NCBI RefSeq assembly: GCF_003957515.1
Contig: NZ_RQXW01000012.1
Location: 1 to 64,000, forward strand
Source: Amphritea opalescens
GTDB taxonomy: Bacteria; Pseudomonadota; Gammaproteobacteria; Pseudomonadales; Balneatricaceae
Direction of reading: 5' to 3'
Length of the DNA stretch: 64,000 bases
The notes beneath the pieces were generated by a model, which searched no databases, had not been told where the DNA came from, and saw only the letters and a program-made list of their open reading frames with translations. Numbering within the stretch: position 1 is the first letter of the stretch; each line of letters begins with the position of its first letter. Both the position numbers and the translations under genes were made by a program. Positions 51,202 through 60,703 of this stretch are shown piece by piece.

Positions 51202-51798
51202 TTAGGCGTTATCTATTAATTTTTCGGCGACATGAAGCTCTTGCAAGGTATTCAAATTACATAATTGATCAGACATATCGACGATATCAATCAACTGTAA
51301 AGGATGAGTCCGCATCCAGCGCTGCACGGCTCGCTGACCGCCTTCTAACCACTGGGACAGATCATCCACAAGCCGCCGCGGGATGACCGCATGCAGCGGA
51401 TGCAACTTATCCTTTTCGGATAAAACCGTAATAGCCTCGGGCCTTGCCTGAGCCGCCATTAACAATCGCTCAATCAGCGTCGTTTTTAGTAACGGCGTAT
51501 CACAGGGCAAGACCAACACCTGCTCAGTATTGCAGACACGCAAACCACTTAAGATACCAGCCAGTGGCCCCTGAAAACCGTCCAACTCATCGACAACCAC
51601 CTGATCAGCCAGTTCGCTATAGTCCGGCAGGTGTCGATTACAACTAATGATCAACCGCTGTGTGTACGGTTTGACTAGCTGCACCGCGAAACCAGCCATC
51701 GGCTGCGAACGAAAGGCAACCAAGCCTTTATCACGACCGCCCATTCGCTGCCCCTCTCCACCAGCCAAGACAATCACATCCAGCGGCTTAATAGCCAT
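51202..51798 (-). CDS. mobA: Molybdenum cofactor guanylyltransferase MobA
   Basis: Transfers GMP to molybdopterin to give the bis-MGD cofactor. VLAGGEGQRMGGRDKGLVAF is the GTP-binding loop, VVVDELDGFQGPLAGILSGL and LPCDTPLL follow, including the metal-binding Asp. 198 residues. The ATG at 51798 overlaps the moaD stop in TGATG; a GTG one codon earlier is the alternative. Confidence 0.95.
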   Translation of the reverse strand: MAIKPLDVIVLAGGEGQRMGGRDKGLVAFRSQPMAGFAVQLVKPYTQRLIISCNRHLPDYSELADQVVVDELDGFQGPLAGILSGLRVCNTEQVLVLPCDTPLLKTTLIERLLMAAQARPEAITVLSEKDKLHPLHAVIPRRLVDDLSQWLEGGQRAVQRWMRTHPLQLIDIVDMSDQLCNLNTLQELHVAEKLIDNA

Positions 51799-52043
51799 CA
51801 CCCGCCGGTTACCGGTGGAAATAACGCCACTTCATCACCCGCTGAGATCTGCGTATCCAGAGGCACAATTTCTTGATTAACCGAACACAGCAGAGTGCCA
51901 GCCAACGCTCGCTGCCAAACATCGTCTCGCGATTGCAGAGCGGCAACCAAATCCGCCACAGACTCACCACAGTTCAAAGGCTGGTTCAACTGTCCCACCC
52001 CCAGCGCTTCCCGCAATGAAGCAAAAAATAACACCTTAACCAT
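51798..52043 (-). CDS. moaD: Molybdopterin synthase small subunit MoaD
   Basis: Ubiquitin-like sulfur carrier whose C-terminal Gly-Gly is thiocarboxylated for dithiolene formation. The protein ends PPVTGG and begins MVKVLFFASLREALG; 81 residues. The catalytic partner moaE is not in the window, nor are moaA and moaC. Confidence 0.94.
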   Translation of the reverse strand: MVKVLFFASLREALGVGQLNQPLNCGESVADLVAALQSRDDVWQRALAGTLLCSVNQEIVPLDTQISAGDEVALFPPVTGG

Positions 52044-52188
52044 TACATCACCCTACTCAGACAGCTCACCGAGAAGCGACTTATCCACAAGCACACATCG
52101 GTTAACTACGATTAGATTAACCGCTTCTATTTATTGTTTTATGTTTGCAGATAGCAAAATGAAGCCCATCGGCACAACAAGATACCGC

Positions 52189-53418
52189 CTAGATACCCAC
52201 TTCACTAAATGGAATAAACGGTAACCGGTCGCCTTCATTCACGACAGCCCCCGCAGGAACGACAAGATAACCCGTTGCCGTTACCGCCGAACTTAATACA
52301 CCCGAACTCTGGCTATGCCCTAACACTGCACGCCCAGCAACCAATTCGACCCGCAGATACTCCTGACGACTAATCGCGCGCGTACGGCTAAAGCCCGCCT
52401 CGACGAATAACTGCTGAGGCAAAACCGACGCAACACCCATCGACTTCAGCAGGAAAGGCCGCGCCAAAATACAAAAGGTCACCAATACCGCTGAAGGATT
52501 TCCCGGCAACCCTAACAGAGGCTTACCATTAACATAACCGAATGCCATCGGCTTGCCCGGTTTAATTGCTAACTTCCAGAGCTTTAATTCACCCTGCGAT
52601 TCCACCGCTGCTTTAACATGATCCTCTTCACCCACCGACACGCCGCCGCTGGTAATAATACAATCAGCCCGTTCCGACGCCTGCTGCAACGCAGCAATCG
52701 TACCTTCACGGGTATCTTCCACCATTGAAGACATAACGATCTCGCAACCCAACCCCTGCAACAAACCACGCAAGGTAAATAGGTTCGAGTTATAGATCTG
52801 ACCCGGTTTTAAAGGATTACCCGGCATGACCAACTCATCCCCCGTCGCCAACACCGCCACCTTGATTGGCCGATACACCTGAACCCGCGCGATCCCAACA
52901 GAGGCAAGCACACCTAAGTGCGACGCCTGTAAGCGAGTCCCTACCGGCATCACCACCTGCCCCGCACGAACATCTTGCCCTCGACGACGGATATTATTAC
53001 CTGCAACGGGCACCTCAAGGAACTCGACCCACTGCTCGCCACCTTCATCGACTGCAACGGTATTCTCTTGCATAACAACCGCATCAGCGCCGAGAGGGAT
53101 TTCAGAACCGGTAAACAATCGAGCCGCCGTTTGAGGCTGCAGCATTTGAGGCGCAGTACCCGCAGGAATACGCTGTGACACTCTCAGCCGCTTAACACTC
53201 TTATCGCCAAGGGCGGCCGTATTCAGCGCATAACCATCCATTGCGCTATTATCTTGCGGCGGTACATCAACGACGGAGAGCTGATCTTCGGCTAATACCC
53301 GCCCTAGCGCATCTTCTATCGCCAACCACTCAACATCCGCGCTCGGCTTTGCGTTAGCCAACAACGCCGCTAACGCCTCCTTCACTGGCATCAATGACTG
53401 ACGTGCATCACAACTCAT
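52189..53418 (-). CDS. moeA: Molybdopterin molybdenumtransferase MoeA
   Basis: Inserts molybdate into adenylylated molybdopterin. DNSAMDGYAL (about 57), FTGSEIPLGADAVVMQE, SGGVSVGEEDHVKAAV and GLPGNPSAVLVTF are the family motifs. The ATG at 53418 is chosen because it overlaps the moaB stop (ATGA); the frame is open to 53433. 409 residues, usual for MoeA. Confidence 0.95.
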   Translation of the reverse strand: MSCDARQSLMPVKEALAALLANAKPSADVEWLAIEDALGRVLAEDQLSVVDVPPQDNSAMDGYALNTAALGDKSVKRLRVSQRIPAGTAPQMLQPQTAARLFTGSEIPLGADAVVMQENTVAVDEGGEQWVEFLEVPVAGNNIRRRGQDVRAGQVVMPVGTRLQASHLGVLASVGIARVQVYRPIKVAVLATGDELVMPGNPLKPGQIYNSNLFTLRGLLQGLGCEIVMSSMVEDTREGTIAALQQASERADCIITSGGVSVGEEDHVKAAVESQGELKLWKLAIKPGKPMAFGYVNGKPLLGLPGNPSAVLVTFCILARPFLLKSMGVASVLPQQLFVEAGFSRTRAISRQEYLRVELVAGRAVLGHSQSSGVLSSAVTATGYLVVPAGAVVNEGDRLPFIPFSEVGI

Positions 53419-53969
53419 CCGCGTGGCCCACATGCAGATTCCACCGCGCGAGAGGTCATCACCATCTCAACAAAATTACAGGGACGATGCCGTGCATCCA
53501 GTTGCTCCCGAATAATACCGTTCCAAGCCGTTTTACAGGCCCCTGTCGAGCCAGGCATACAAAAGATCAGCGTCCGATTAGCAACACCCGCAAAGGCGCG
53601 AGACTGAATCGTCGAGGTGCCGATCTCGTCATACGATAACTGCCTGAACAACTCTCCATAGCCTTCGATCGTTTTATCCAACAACGGCAGCAAGGCTTCA
53701 GGCGTGGTATCTCGCAGCGTAAAGCCTGTACCGCCCGTCACTAAAACCGCCTGAACCTTTTCATCGGCAATCCACTGGGAAACTACGGCCCGCAACTGAT
53801 ACACATCATCCGGACAGATCGCCCTATCCGCCAACACATGCCCCGCAGTACTCAAACCCTCTACTAATGCATCACCTGACGTATCAGTCTCTTCGGTGCG
53901 TGTATCCGACACCGTCAACACGGCCATCTGCAATGACTGAAAAGGTACTTCTTTCTTGTTATGACCCAT
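53415..53969 (-). CDS. moaB: Molybdenum cofactor biosynthesis protein MoaB
   Basis: Molybdopterin adenylyltransferase-like protein (MoaB/Mog fold). LTVSDTRTEETDTSGDAL, VTGGTGFTLRDTTPEAL (about 94) and LIFCMPGSTGACKTAW are diagnostic. The start at 53969 (MGHNKKEVPFQSLQMAVLTVSD) matches the family N-terminus; the open frame extends to 54017. 184 residues. First gene of a moaB-moeA-moaD-mobA group on the minus strand. Confidence 0.94.
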   Translation of the reverse strand: MGHNKKEVPFQSLQMAVLTVSDTRTEETDTSGDALVEGLSTAGHVLADRAICPDDVYQLRAVVSQWIADEKVQAVLVTGGTGFTLRDTTPEALLPLLDKTIEGYGELFRQLSYDEIGTSTIQSRAFAGVANRTLIFCMPGSTGACKTAWNGIIREQLDARHRPCNFVEMVMTSRAVESACGPRG

Positions 53970-54191
53970 AAAACATCTCACTAAAAAGGCTATGTCACCG
54001 GCATGCAACACATACACGGCAAACTAGACAATACATTTAACTGGACAGCACTCACGACATTAACGGAGATAAAGTTCTCGCAGCGCAACAAAAAAACCAA
54101 AATGGGGTTATTTCCTAACGCCAAGCAGTACCGCTAAAAAAAAACACATGATACTATTGCACAAAGCTACAAGGCCACTGTTCATATTATT

Positions 54192-54231
54192 TATGCTTAA
54201 CCATTAGCATACGCGGTTGAATAATATTCAA
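54192..54231. promoter_or_regulatory. Two adjacent dyads upstream of the exopolysaccharide operon
   Basis: TATGCT(N8)AGCATA spans 54192-54211, and a perfect 15-base palindrome TTGAATAATATTCAA spans 54217-54231, 52 bases before the first gene. They are candidate operators for a dimeric regulator. The rest of the 313-base gap (53970-54282) is AT-rich, without another clear feature. Confidence 0.5.
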
Positions 54232-54282
54232 AGACTGGACTGACATGGCATCACATAGAACATTTTATAAGGAAAGCAGCCG

Positions 54283-55482
54283 ATGAAAAAGCGAACGTTA
54301 GTCAATTTAATAGCCCCTTCTGCATTAATCATGTCACTACCTGTTTCTGCAGCTATTGAACCTGCTGCCATTGATGCAGGTCCGATCAAAATAATCCCAA
54401 TGATTAGTACTCAAGTTGGTTATGACGATAACTTTTTCAGCACATCCGGCAACGAAGAAGATGAAATAATCACTGTTCTGTCCCCCTCTGTTCAGTTAGT
54501 CGCAGAAGATGGCATGAATGCCTATCGGTTAACCTATCAACTCAGCGAAGGGATGCACCAAGACAGCACCGCTGATAATTATACTGACCACAAGCTTGCG
54601 GCAGACGCGCACTTAGAATTTAGCCAACGCAGTGTGCTAGATCTGCAAGCTGCTTATAACAAAGGACATGAAGCACGGGGTACGGGTTTAAGTGCGGCTG
54701 GCGGTATCGCTAATAGCGTTACATCACCCTTGGAATATGACACAACAACCCTTGGCTTTAGCTACATGTATGGTGCACCGAGTGCAACCGGCCGTATCGA
54801 AGTTTATGGTGACCACCTAGACCGTGAGTATCAAAACTTCCGTTCTATCACTAAGGGTCGAGATGACACCGAAGTAACCTTGGGTACAGTTTTCTATTAT
54901 AAAATCATGCCAAAAACTTCATTGCTTTTTGAAGCGCGTAATAAAGATATCGACTACGATGTTGATCCAGCCAGCTCACTTGATAGTAGCACTTGGACAT
55001 ACCTCGTCGGTGCAACTTGGGAAGGTACGGCTAAAACAACGGGGACTATTAAGTTTGGTTTGAGTGAAAAAGATTTCGACTCTTCAAGCCGTGATGACGA
55101 AACCTATTCCAGCTGGGAAGCTTCTGTTCGCTGGGAACCTCTCACTTACTCTAAAGTTGATATCAGCACCAGCCGTAGTTCAGCCGAAAGCACCGGTACC
55201 GGCAACTTCATTGACACTCAAAACTACAATATCAACTGGAACCATGCGTGGAACAGTATTGTAAGTACTGATCTTGGCTTAGGCTTTACTAACGAAGTTT
55301 ATGAAGGTTCTGCCAGTGGCCGTGAAGATGATACAACATCCTTCAGCGCCGGTATGAACTATGATATGCGCCGTTGGTTAACCTTTGGTCTGAATTACAC
55401 ATACAGTGATCAAGACTCTAACCTTGCTAATACTGACTATGATAAAAACCTAGTCATGCTAACTCTTAACGCATCTCTATAA
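54283..55482 (+). CDS. Outer-membrane beta-barrel protein of an exopolysaccharide locus
   Basis: Predicted exopolysaccharide export porin, comparable to VpsM of Vibrio. A cleaved signal peptide (residues 1-23, ends PVSA) is followed by about 375 residues of alternating aromatic/polar strands and a C-terminal strand NLVMLTLNASL, the shape of a BBP2-type barrel. Asp/Ser/Thr-rich loops are typical of surface barrels. It precedes a short OPX gene, so the two probably form a composite outer-membrane translocon. GGAAAGC lies upstream of the ATG. Family assignment rests on composition and context, not motifs. Confidence 0.8.
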   Translation: MKKRTLVNLIAPSALIMSLPVSAAIEPAAIDAGPIKIIPMISTQVGYDDNFFSTSGNEEDEIITVLSPSVQLVAEDGMNAYRLTYQLSEGMHQDSTADNYTDHKLAADAHLEFSQRSVLDLQAAYNKGHEARGTGLSAAGGIANSVTSPLEYDTTTLGFSYMYGAPSATGRIEVYGDHLDREYQNFRSITKGRDDTEVTLGTVFYYKIMPKTSLLFEARNKDIDYDVDPASSLDSSTWTYLVGATWEGTAKTTGTIKFGLSEKDFDSSSRDDETYSSWEASVRWEPLTYSKVDISTSRSSAESTGTGNFIDTQNYNINWNHAWNSIVSTDLGLGFTNEVYEGSASGREDDTTSFSAGMNYDMRRWLTFGLNYTYSDQDSNLANTDYDKNLVMLTLNASL

Positions 55483-55503
55483 ACTGAAACAATTGAGTTT
55501 TCT

Positions 55504-56049
55504 ATGATATTCAGTGCTAAATCAATCAGGGTAGCCTTTATGGCTACTCTGATTTTCTTCTGTTCAGTCGCTGCGGCTGAAACAACGACCCTCTCTGACT
55601 ACCGCCTCGGCTCAGGCGATTTACTCAGCATCCAAGTATTTGGTGAAGAAGACCTGAGCATGGAGATTCGCTTAAGTGATGCCGGCACGATCGCCTATCC
55701 ATTTTTAGGTGAGTTAAAAATACTCAATATGACCATCGGCAATCTCAGTGAATTGATTCAACAAGGGCTGGCGGAAGGCTACTTACACGACCCGCAAGTC
55801 AGTATTACCGTATTAGAATATCGCCAATTTTATATTAATGGCGAAGTCAAAGAACCCGGTGGCTACCCCTACCAACCAGGGCTTACATTGCAAAAAGCTG
55901 TGGCACTGGCCGGCGGTTTTACCGAACGAGCCTCAAAGAGCAAACTGTTTGTTTCACACGACGGTGAAACAAAAAATCCCAGTCTCGTTAAACTGAATAC
56001 TCAGATCAGACCAGGCGATATTATTACTATTGAACAAAGTTTCTTCTAA
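55504..56049 (+). CDS. Short outer-membrane polysaccharide export (OPX) protein
   Basis: Wza-related protein with a signal peptide (ends VAAA) and YRLGSGDLLSIQVFGEEDLS, the Poly_export domain, at residues 33-110. One SLBB domain (FYINGEVKEPGGYPYQPGLTLQKAVALAGG) covers about 115-175. It ends at residue 181 with no C-terminal alpha-helix that could make the Wza outer-membrane pore, and no lipobox Cys. This fits the OPX class that works with a separate beta-barrel, here the preceding gene. Equivalent to VpsN by context. Confidence 0.9.
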   Translation: MIFSAKSIRVAFMATLIFFCSVAAAETTTLSDYRLGSGDLLSIQVFGEEDLSMEIRLSDAGTIAYPFLGELKILNMTIGNLSELIQQGLAEGYLHDPQVSITVLEYRQFYINGEVKEPGGYPYQPGLTLQKAVALAGGFTERASKSKLFVSHDGETKNPSLVKLNTQIRPGDIITIEQSFF

Positions 56050-56131
56050 CTGGCAGTCCCTGCAACAGCCTTAGAACAAAAGAAATTCGATCAACGTTCC
56101 GCATACACACTACAGAGACCACGCAAAAAGT

Positions 56132-58336
56132 ATGGAAACGAATAACTCTCAAGAAAACGTCTCCCGCCTGATGGGCGATGATGTAATCGACCTACGCCAA
56201 TACTGGAATACGATAAACCGGCATAAGTGGGGTATATTCGGTTTTGCCATTGTGGTGACAATGCTGACAACCTTGGTCGTTTTCTCGATGAAACCGATCT
56301 ATAGGGCTGAAGCGACACTGCTGATAGAATCACAAAACGCTAACGTCGTCTCGATTGAAGAAGTCTATGGCCTAGATTCCGGTAACAGTGAATACTACCT
56401 CACTCAGTTTGAGATTCTTAAATCCCGCCAGCTAGCAGAACGGGTGATCGACAAGCTCAATTTAATTGATCACCCTGAGTTCAACCAAGCACCTGGGTTT
56501 ATCGCTAACACCATCGCTTCAGCTAAGGCTTTACTACCTCTGGGAGTAGTAGAGGAACCATCTGAAGAAGAGATGGCACGGATCAAGCTCCAAAATGTGA
56601 CCTCTCAGTTAATTGGCAACCTAACCATTGAACCCATTCGCAAGACCCAACTCGTTAAGATTAGTTATGACTCTTACGAGCCGCTACTATCAGCTGAGAT
56701 TGCCAACGCCGTTGGCGATGCCTATATAGAAAACAACTTAGAAGCCCGCTTGCAGCTAACGATGAAAGCATCCGGCTGGTTAATGGAGCGCTTGAGCGGT
56801 CTACGTGAAAAACTCAAAGTCTCTGAGCAAAACCTACAGCAATACCGAGAACAAGAACAGATTGTCGGTAGCGATGGTGGTTTTGATATTGCTAACAACG
56901 AACTCGATATGGTTGCTAGCAAACACATTGAAGCTCGTCGGGAACGTATGGCGCTCGAAAGCCTAAACCGCCAGATCAAAAAACTAGATAGGCGTAATCC
57001 TGAAAATTTTGAGCTGATCCCAGCCATTCTGCAACACCCATTAGTACAGAGCCTTAAAGGAACCGTACTGCAGGCCGAGCTTAAAAAATCAGAGCTCTCT
57101 AAACGTTATGGTGCTAAGCACCCTAAGATGAAAGCCGCTCAGTCTGAGCTAGACAATGCTCGACGCAGCTTGAATGCTCAGATTCTTTCTGTCGTCAACG
57201 GTATCGAGAACGAGTACCGCCTAGCACTTTCCGCTGAACGCTCCCTCAAAGCGGCGGTCGATCAAACAAAACGCGACCTTCAATCGATTAATCGTAAAGA
57301 TTATCGTCTGAAAGAGCTTGAGAAAGAGGTGGACGCCAATCGTCAGTTATATGACACCTTCTTCACCCGTTTAAGCGAAACCAATGCGACCGGTGATCTA
57401 CAATCGGCTAACGCCCGCATTTCTGATCCAGCACAGCCACCACGAGGCCCTGAAAAACCTAAGAAAGGGTTGATTATGGCACTAGCATTTGTGGTTAGTA
57501 TCATGTTTGGCATCATGTTCTCCTTCTTGTTAGAAGCGCTGAACAACACCATTAAGACTGCACAAGATGTCGAAAGTAAACTTGGCGCTACCATGCTGGG
57601 CTTATTACCTAAGCTAGCGAAAAGTAAGAAAACTGATAACGTCAGCTATACCGCTTATTTGGATGAAAACCAATCAGCCTTTGCCGAGTCTGTACGCACC
57701 ATCCGTACCGGTATCGTGCTTTCAGCGTTGGATAACCCACATAAGATCTTATGTGTCACCTCATCGGCGCCAGGTGAAGGTAAAACCTCACTCACACTGA
57801 GCCTTGCTTACTCCCTTGGCCAGATGGAAAAAGTCTTGTTGATTGATGCGGATATGCGTCGCCCATCCATTGCCAAGGCCTTTGGGTTATCTGGTAAATC
57901 GGCGGGCTTATCTAACTTGGTAGCCGGTACAGCAAAACTGGAAGAGACCATACATAAAGACGAAAAATCAGGTATTGATATATTGCCGTCTGGTATTATC
58001 CCGCCCAACCCATTGGAACTGCTGTCTTCTGCTCGCTTTGCCAAAGTACTTGAAGTACTGGAAACAAAATACGATCGGATTGTCATCGATACCGCGCCGA
58101 CTCAGGCGGTGAGCGATGCATTAGTACTATCACATCATGTGGGCGCGATGATCTATGTCGTTAAGGCTGACGCTACCAATTATCAACTGGCTAAAAACGG
58201 TCTTAAACGCCTCAACGAGGTGAAAGCCCCCTTGATCGGCGTTGTCTTGAACCAAGTTGATATTAAAAAATCCGCTAAGTATGGGGATGATTACTACGGC
58301 TACTATGATGTTTATGGTTATACAGCTGAAAAATAG
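56132..58336 (+). CDS. Polysaccharide co-polymerase / BY-kinase (Wzc type)
   Basis: Inner-membrane protein that controls chain length and export. A Wzz domain with a first membrane helix (IFGFAIVVTMLTTLVVFS, about 34-52) is followed by a long periplasmic coiled-coil, the PxxP region PAQPPRGPEKPKKG and a second helix (about 447-468). The cytoplasmic tyrosine kinase has Walker A SSAPGEGKTS (about 548), Walker A' LLIDADMRRP, and Walker B RIVIDTAP. The tail carries seven tyrosines in the last 20 residues, the autophosphorylation cluster. 734 residues. Confidence 0.95.
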   Translation: METNNSQENVSRLMGDDVIDLRQYWNTINRHKWGIFGFAIVVTMLTTLVVFSMKPIYRAEATLLIESQNANVVSIEEVYGLDSGNSEYYLTQFEILKSRQLAERVIDKLNLIDHPEFNQAPGFIANTIASAKALLPLGVVEEPSEEEMARIKLQNVTSQLIGNLTIEPIRKTQLVKISYDSYEPLLSAEIANAVGDAYIENNLEARLQLTMKASGWLMERLSGLREKLKVSEQNLQQYREQEQIVGSDGGFDIANNELDMVASKHIEARRERMALESLNRQIKKLDRRNPENFELIPAILQHPLVQSLKGTVLQAELKKSELSKRYGAKHPKMKAAQSELDNARRSLNAQILSVVNGIENEYRLALSAERSLKAAVDQTKRDLQSINRKDYRLKELEKEVDANRQLYDTFFTRLSETNATGDLQSANARISDPAQPPRGPEKPKKGLIMALAFVVSIMFGIMFSFLLEALNNTIKTAQDVESKLGATMLGLLPKLAKSKKTDNVSYTAYLDENQSAFAESVRTIRTGIVLSALDNPHKILCVTSSAPGEGKTSLTLSLAYSLGQMEKVLLIDADMRRPSIAKAFGLSGKSAGLSNLVAGTAKLEETIHKDEKSGIDILPSGIIPPNPLELLSSARFAKVLEVLETKYDRIVIDTAPTQAVSDALVLSHHVGAMIYVVKADATNYQLAKNGLKRLNEVKAPLIGVVLNQVDIKKSAKYGDDYYGYYDVYGYTAEK

Positions 58337-58344
58337 GATGCCTA

Positions 58345-59070
58345 ATGATTGATCTGCATAGCCATTTACTACCCGGTATCGATGATGGACCATCGACCCT
58401 TGACGAATCGCTGCAACTGGCCCGCATAGCGGCCAGTGACGGCATTCGCCATATGGTTGTGACACCCCATATTCATCCGGGCCGTTATGAAAACCAGATC
58501 GCGACCATAGAGCCTGTATTGCAGCGGTTGCAAGCAGCTTTAATTGAGCACGACATCCCCCTGACGATGAGCATGGGGGCCGAGCTGCGTATCTCCGCCG
58601 AGATGATCAGCATGATTCCATCGGGAAAAATCCCCTTTCTAGGAGAGTGGGAGGGAAAGAAAGTCCTGTTGCTTGAGTTCCCTCACAATCATATCCCTCC
58701 GGGTAGCGATAAACTGATTGGTTGGCTAAAAGCGCAAAATATTATTCCGATGATCGCTCACCCTGAACGCAATAAAGAGATTATCAATAATATCGATAAG
58801 ATTAACCCCTTTATCGAGCAAGGCTGCCTGCTGCAGGTGACCGCCATGTCGGTTGCTGGGCAATTTGGTGCTAAGGCATTTGAAATAGCCCAAGAACTAC
58901 TCGCCAGAGATTGGGTAACCGTGCTGGCAACAGATGCACATAATGTCGCTCACCGCCCCCCGATCCTATCAGAAGGCCTAAAAGCCGCGGCTAATATCAT
59001 TGGTGAAGCAGCCGCGTTGCGCTTGGTAAAAGAGACACCGGAACAGATCATCCACTCCCATGCCCCCTAG
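58345..59070 (+). CDS. PHP-type tyrosine-protein phosphatase (CpsB/YwqE)
   Basis: Metal-dependent phosphatase that removes phosphate from the co-polymerase tyrosine tail. The PHP motifs are IDLHSHLLPGIDDGP (2-16), VVTPHIHPG (about 39), MSMGAELRI, PMIAHPERN (about 135) and ATDAHN (about 197). 241 residues. It lies nine bases after the kinase gene, so kinase and phosphatase form a pair of the Firmicutes-like CpsD/CpsB kind rather than the low-molecular-weight Wzb type. Confidence 0.94.
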   Translation: MIDLHSHLLPGIDDGPSTLDESLQLARIAASDGIRHMVVTPHIHPGRYENQIATIEPVLQRLQAALIEHDIPLTMSMGAELRISAEMISMIPSGKIPFLGEWEGKKVLLLEFPHNHIPPGSDKLIGWLKAQNIIPMIAHPERNKEIINNIDKINPFIEQGCLLQVTAMSVAGQFGAKAFEIAQELLARDWVTVLATDAHNVAHRPPILSEGLKAAANIIGEAAALRLVKETPEQIIHSHAP

Positions 59071-59746
59071 TTCTAAACAACGACTGTTAATAACTTTACC
59101 GTTAATCATCGCCCTATGCGCGGCCATTTTTTATTCCGTCAGCATTGGTTTCGCCGATCTATATGGCTACAGTCCTCGCCAACACCTTAAGCACTGGCAA
59201 AAAACAGGTCACACCCCTACGCCGGACGAATTAGAGCAAGCGTTAAGCAGTATCCATACGGCTATAAGTAAAGATCCTCGCAATGCTGAATACAGAGATA
59301 TGCAGGGGCTGCTCAACTACTATCAAGCAATCAATAGTTATCAACAGGGAGATCAAGCCCTCTTTATTGAATACACTCAACAAGCACTGGCTAGTTATCA
59401 ACAAGCCACACGATTACGTCCCAACTGGCCCTACAGCTGGGCAAATCTCGCGTTAATGAAAGCCATGCTACAACAGTATGATAGTGAGTATGCACAAGCA
59501 TTAACCCAGGCTATGGCCTTTGGCCCTTGGGAGAATGATGTCAATATCGTTGTAGCAGAAGCCGGTATGTTAGGTTGGTTTCAGCTCAACAGTCAAATCC
59601 AAGACAGCCTGATAAAGAATATCGAACGGGGTATTAAGCGTAACGGTAAGTCTATCAAGCAAAGGCTTTCGGCGATTAACAAACTAGGTTTAGCCTGCAT
59701 CTATATAGAAGAATCAAAACAACGCAAACGACTCTGCGGCTTTTAA
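59060..59746 (+). CDS. VpsP-like polysaccharide biosynthesis protein
   Basis: One N-terminal membrane helix (ITLPLIIALCAAIFYSVSIGF) anchors a periplasmic helical domain with TPR-like spacing (LEQALSSIHTAISKDPRNAEYRDMQGLL and YQQATRLRPNWPYSWANLALM are cut short here). A fit to the VpsP family is suggested by length (228) and by position after barrel, OPX and co-polymerase genes, as in the Vibrio vpsM-vpsN-vpsO-vpsP run. Biochemical role unknown. Overlaps the phosphatase gene by 11 bases. Confidence 0.72.
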   Translation: MPPSSKQRLLITLPLIIALCAAIFYSVSIGFADLYGYSPRQHLKHWQKTGHTPTPDELEQALSSIHTAISKDPRNAEYRDMQGLLNYYQAINSYQQGDQALFIEYTQQALASYQQATRLRPNWPYSWANLALMKAMLQQYDSEYAQALTQAMAFGPWENDVNIVVAEAGMLGWFQLNSQIQDSLIKNIERGIKRNGKSIKQRLSAINKLGLACIYIEESKQRKRLCGF

Positions 59747-59814
59747 AAGGTCAGATTAAACAGCAGATGTTCAATTAATACATACGATAACAACTCGATA
59801 CCATGGAGCCACTT

Positions 59815-60699
59815 ATGACAACCGTACGCAAAGCTGTAATTCCTGTTGCCGGCCTAGGCACCCGAGTACTTCCTGCCAGCAAAGCGATTCCTAAAGAGAT
59901 GTTACCCGTTGTCGACAAACCGGTTATCCAGCATGTTGTTGAAGAAGCGGTAAAAGCCGGCATTAAAGAGATCATTCTGGTTACCCGCAGTGGCAAATCC
60001 TCGATTGAAGATCACTTCGCCTCCAATTATGAGCTAGAACACCAGCTAGAGCTCAAACACAAAACTGCGATTCTAGATTCCGTCCGTAATATCGTGCCAA
60101 AAGACGTTACTATTATCTCTGTCAGACAACCCGAGGCTAAAGGCCTTGGCCATGCGGTTTACTGCGCGGCGCAAATCGTCAATAACGAACCCTTCGTGGT
60201 TATCCTTCCTGATGTACTGGTGAATAATTATCAGCAGGAAGAGAACGACCTGCAGAAAATGGTGTCCGCATTTGAGCAACATAACGCCGCTCAGATCATG
60301 GTTGAATCCGTCCCCCAGAGCCAAGTACACCTTTACGGCATTACCGACTGCAACGGCGTTAAACCCGCGGCCGGAGAGTCTGCGCCGATCAAAGGCATGG
60401 TTGAAAAACCAAAGACAAATGAAGCCCCTTCAGATTTAGCCGTGGTTGGCCGCTATGTGCTACCCGCTCGTGTGATGGCCCTGCTGGCCAACACCAAACC
60501 GGGTGCCGGTGATGAGATTCAATTGACCGATGCGCTCGACGAGCTACTAAAAGATGAAACCGTAGAAGCCTATCGCATGACCGGCAAAACCTACGACTGC
60601 GGCAACAAACTAGGCTTTCTACAAGCCAATGTTGCTTATGGACTTCAGCACCCCGATACCGCTGAAGGTTTTAAACAGTTCCTCGCACAACAGGACTGA
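59815..60699 (+). CDS. galU: UTP--glucose-1-phosphate uridylyltransferase GalU
   Basis: Makes UDP-glucose for polysaccharide synthesis. AVIPVAGLGTRVLPASKAIPKEMLP-type N-terminus (cut: VAGLGTRVLPASKAIPKEML) binds UTP. EAKGLGHAVYCA (about 104), FVVILPDVLV (about 128) and GNKLGFLQANV at the end are typical. Start at ATG 59815 with GGAG ten bases upstream; the open frame begins at 59803. 294 residues. Feeds the adjacent exopolysaccharide system. Confidence 0.96.
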   Translation: MTTVRKAVIPVAGLGTRVLPASKAIPKEMLPVVDKPVIQHVVEEAVKAGIKEIILVTRSGKSSIEDHFASNYELEHQLELKHKTAILDSVRNIVPKDVTIISVRQPEAKGLGHAVYCAAQIVNNEPFVVILPDVLVNNYQQEENDLQKMVSAFEQHNAAQIMVESVPQSQVHLYGITDCNGVKPAAGESAPIKGMVEKPKTNEAPSDLAVVGRYVLPARVMALLANTKPGAGDEIQLTDALDELLKDETVEAYRMTGKTYDCGNKLGFLQANVAYGLQHPDTAEGFKQFLAQQD

Positions 60700-60703
60700 G
60701 ACG

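Noticed and set aside
53970-54282. Molybdenum-cofactor riboswitch near moaB
   Set aside because: No Moco RNA motif is recognisable and moaA, its usual gene, is not here.
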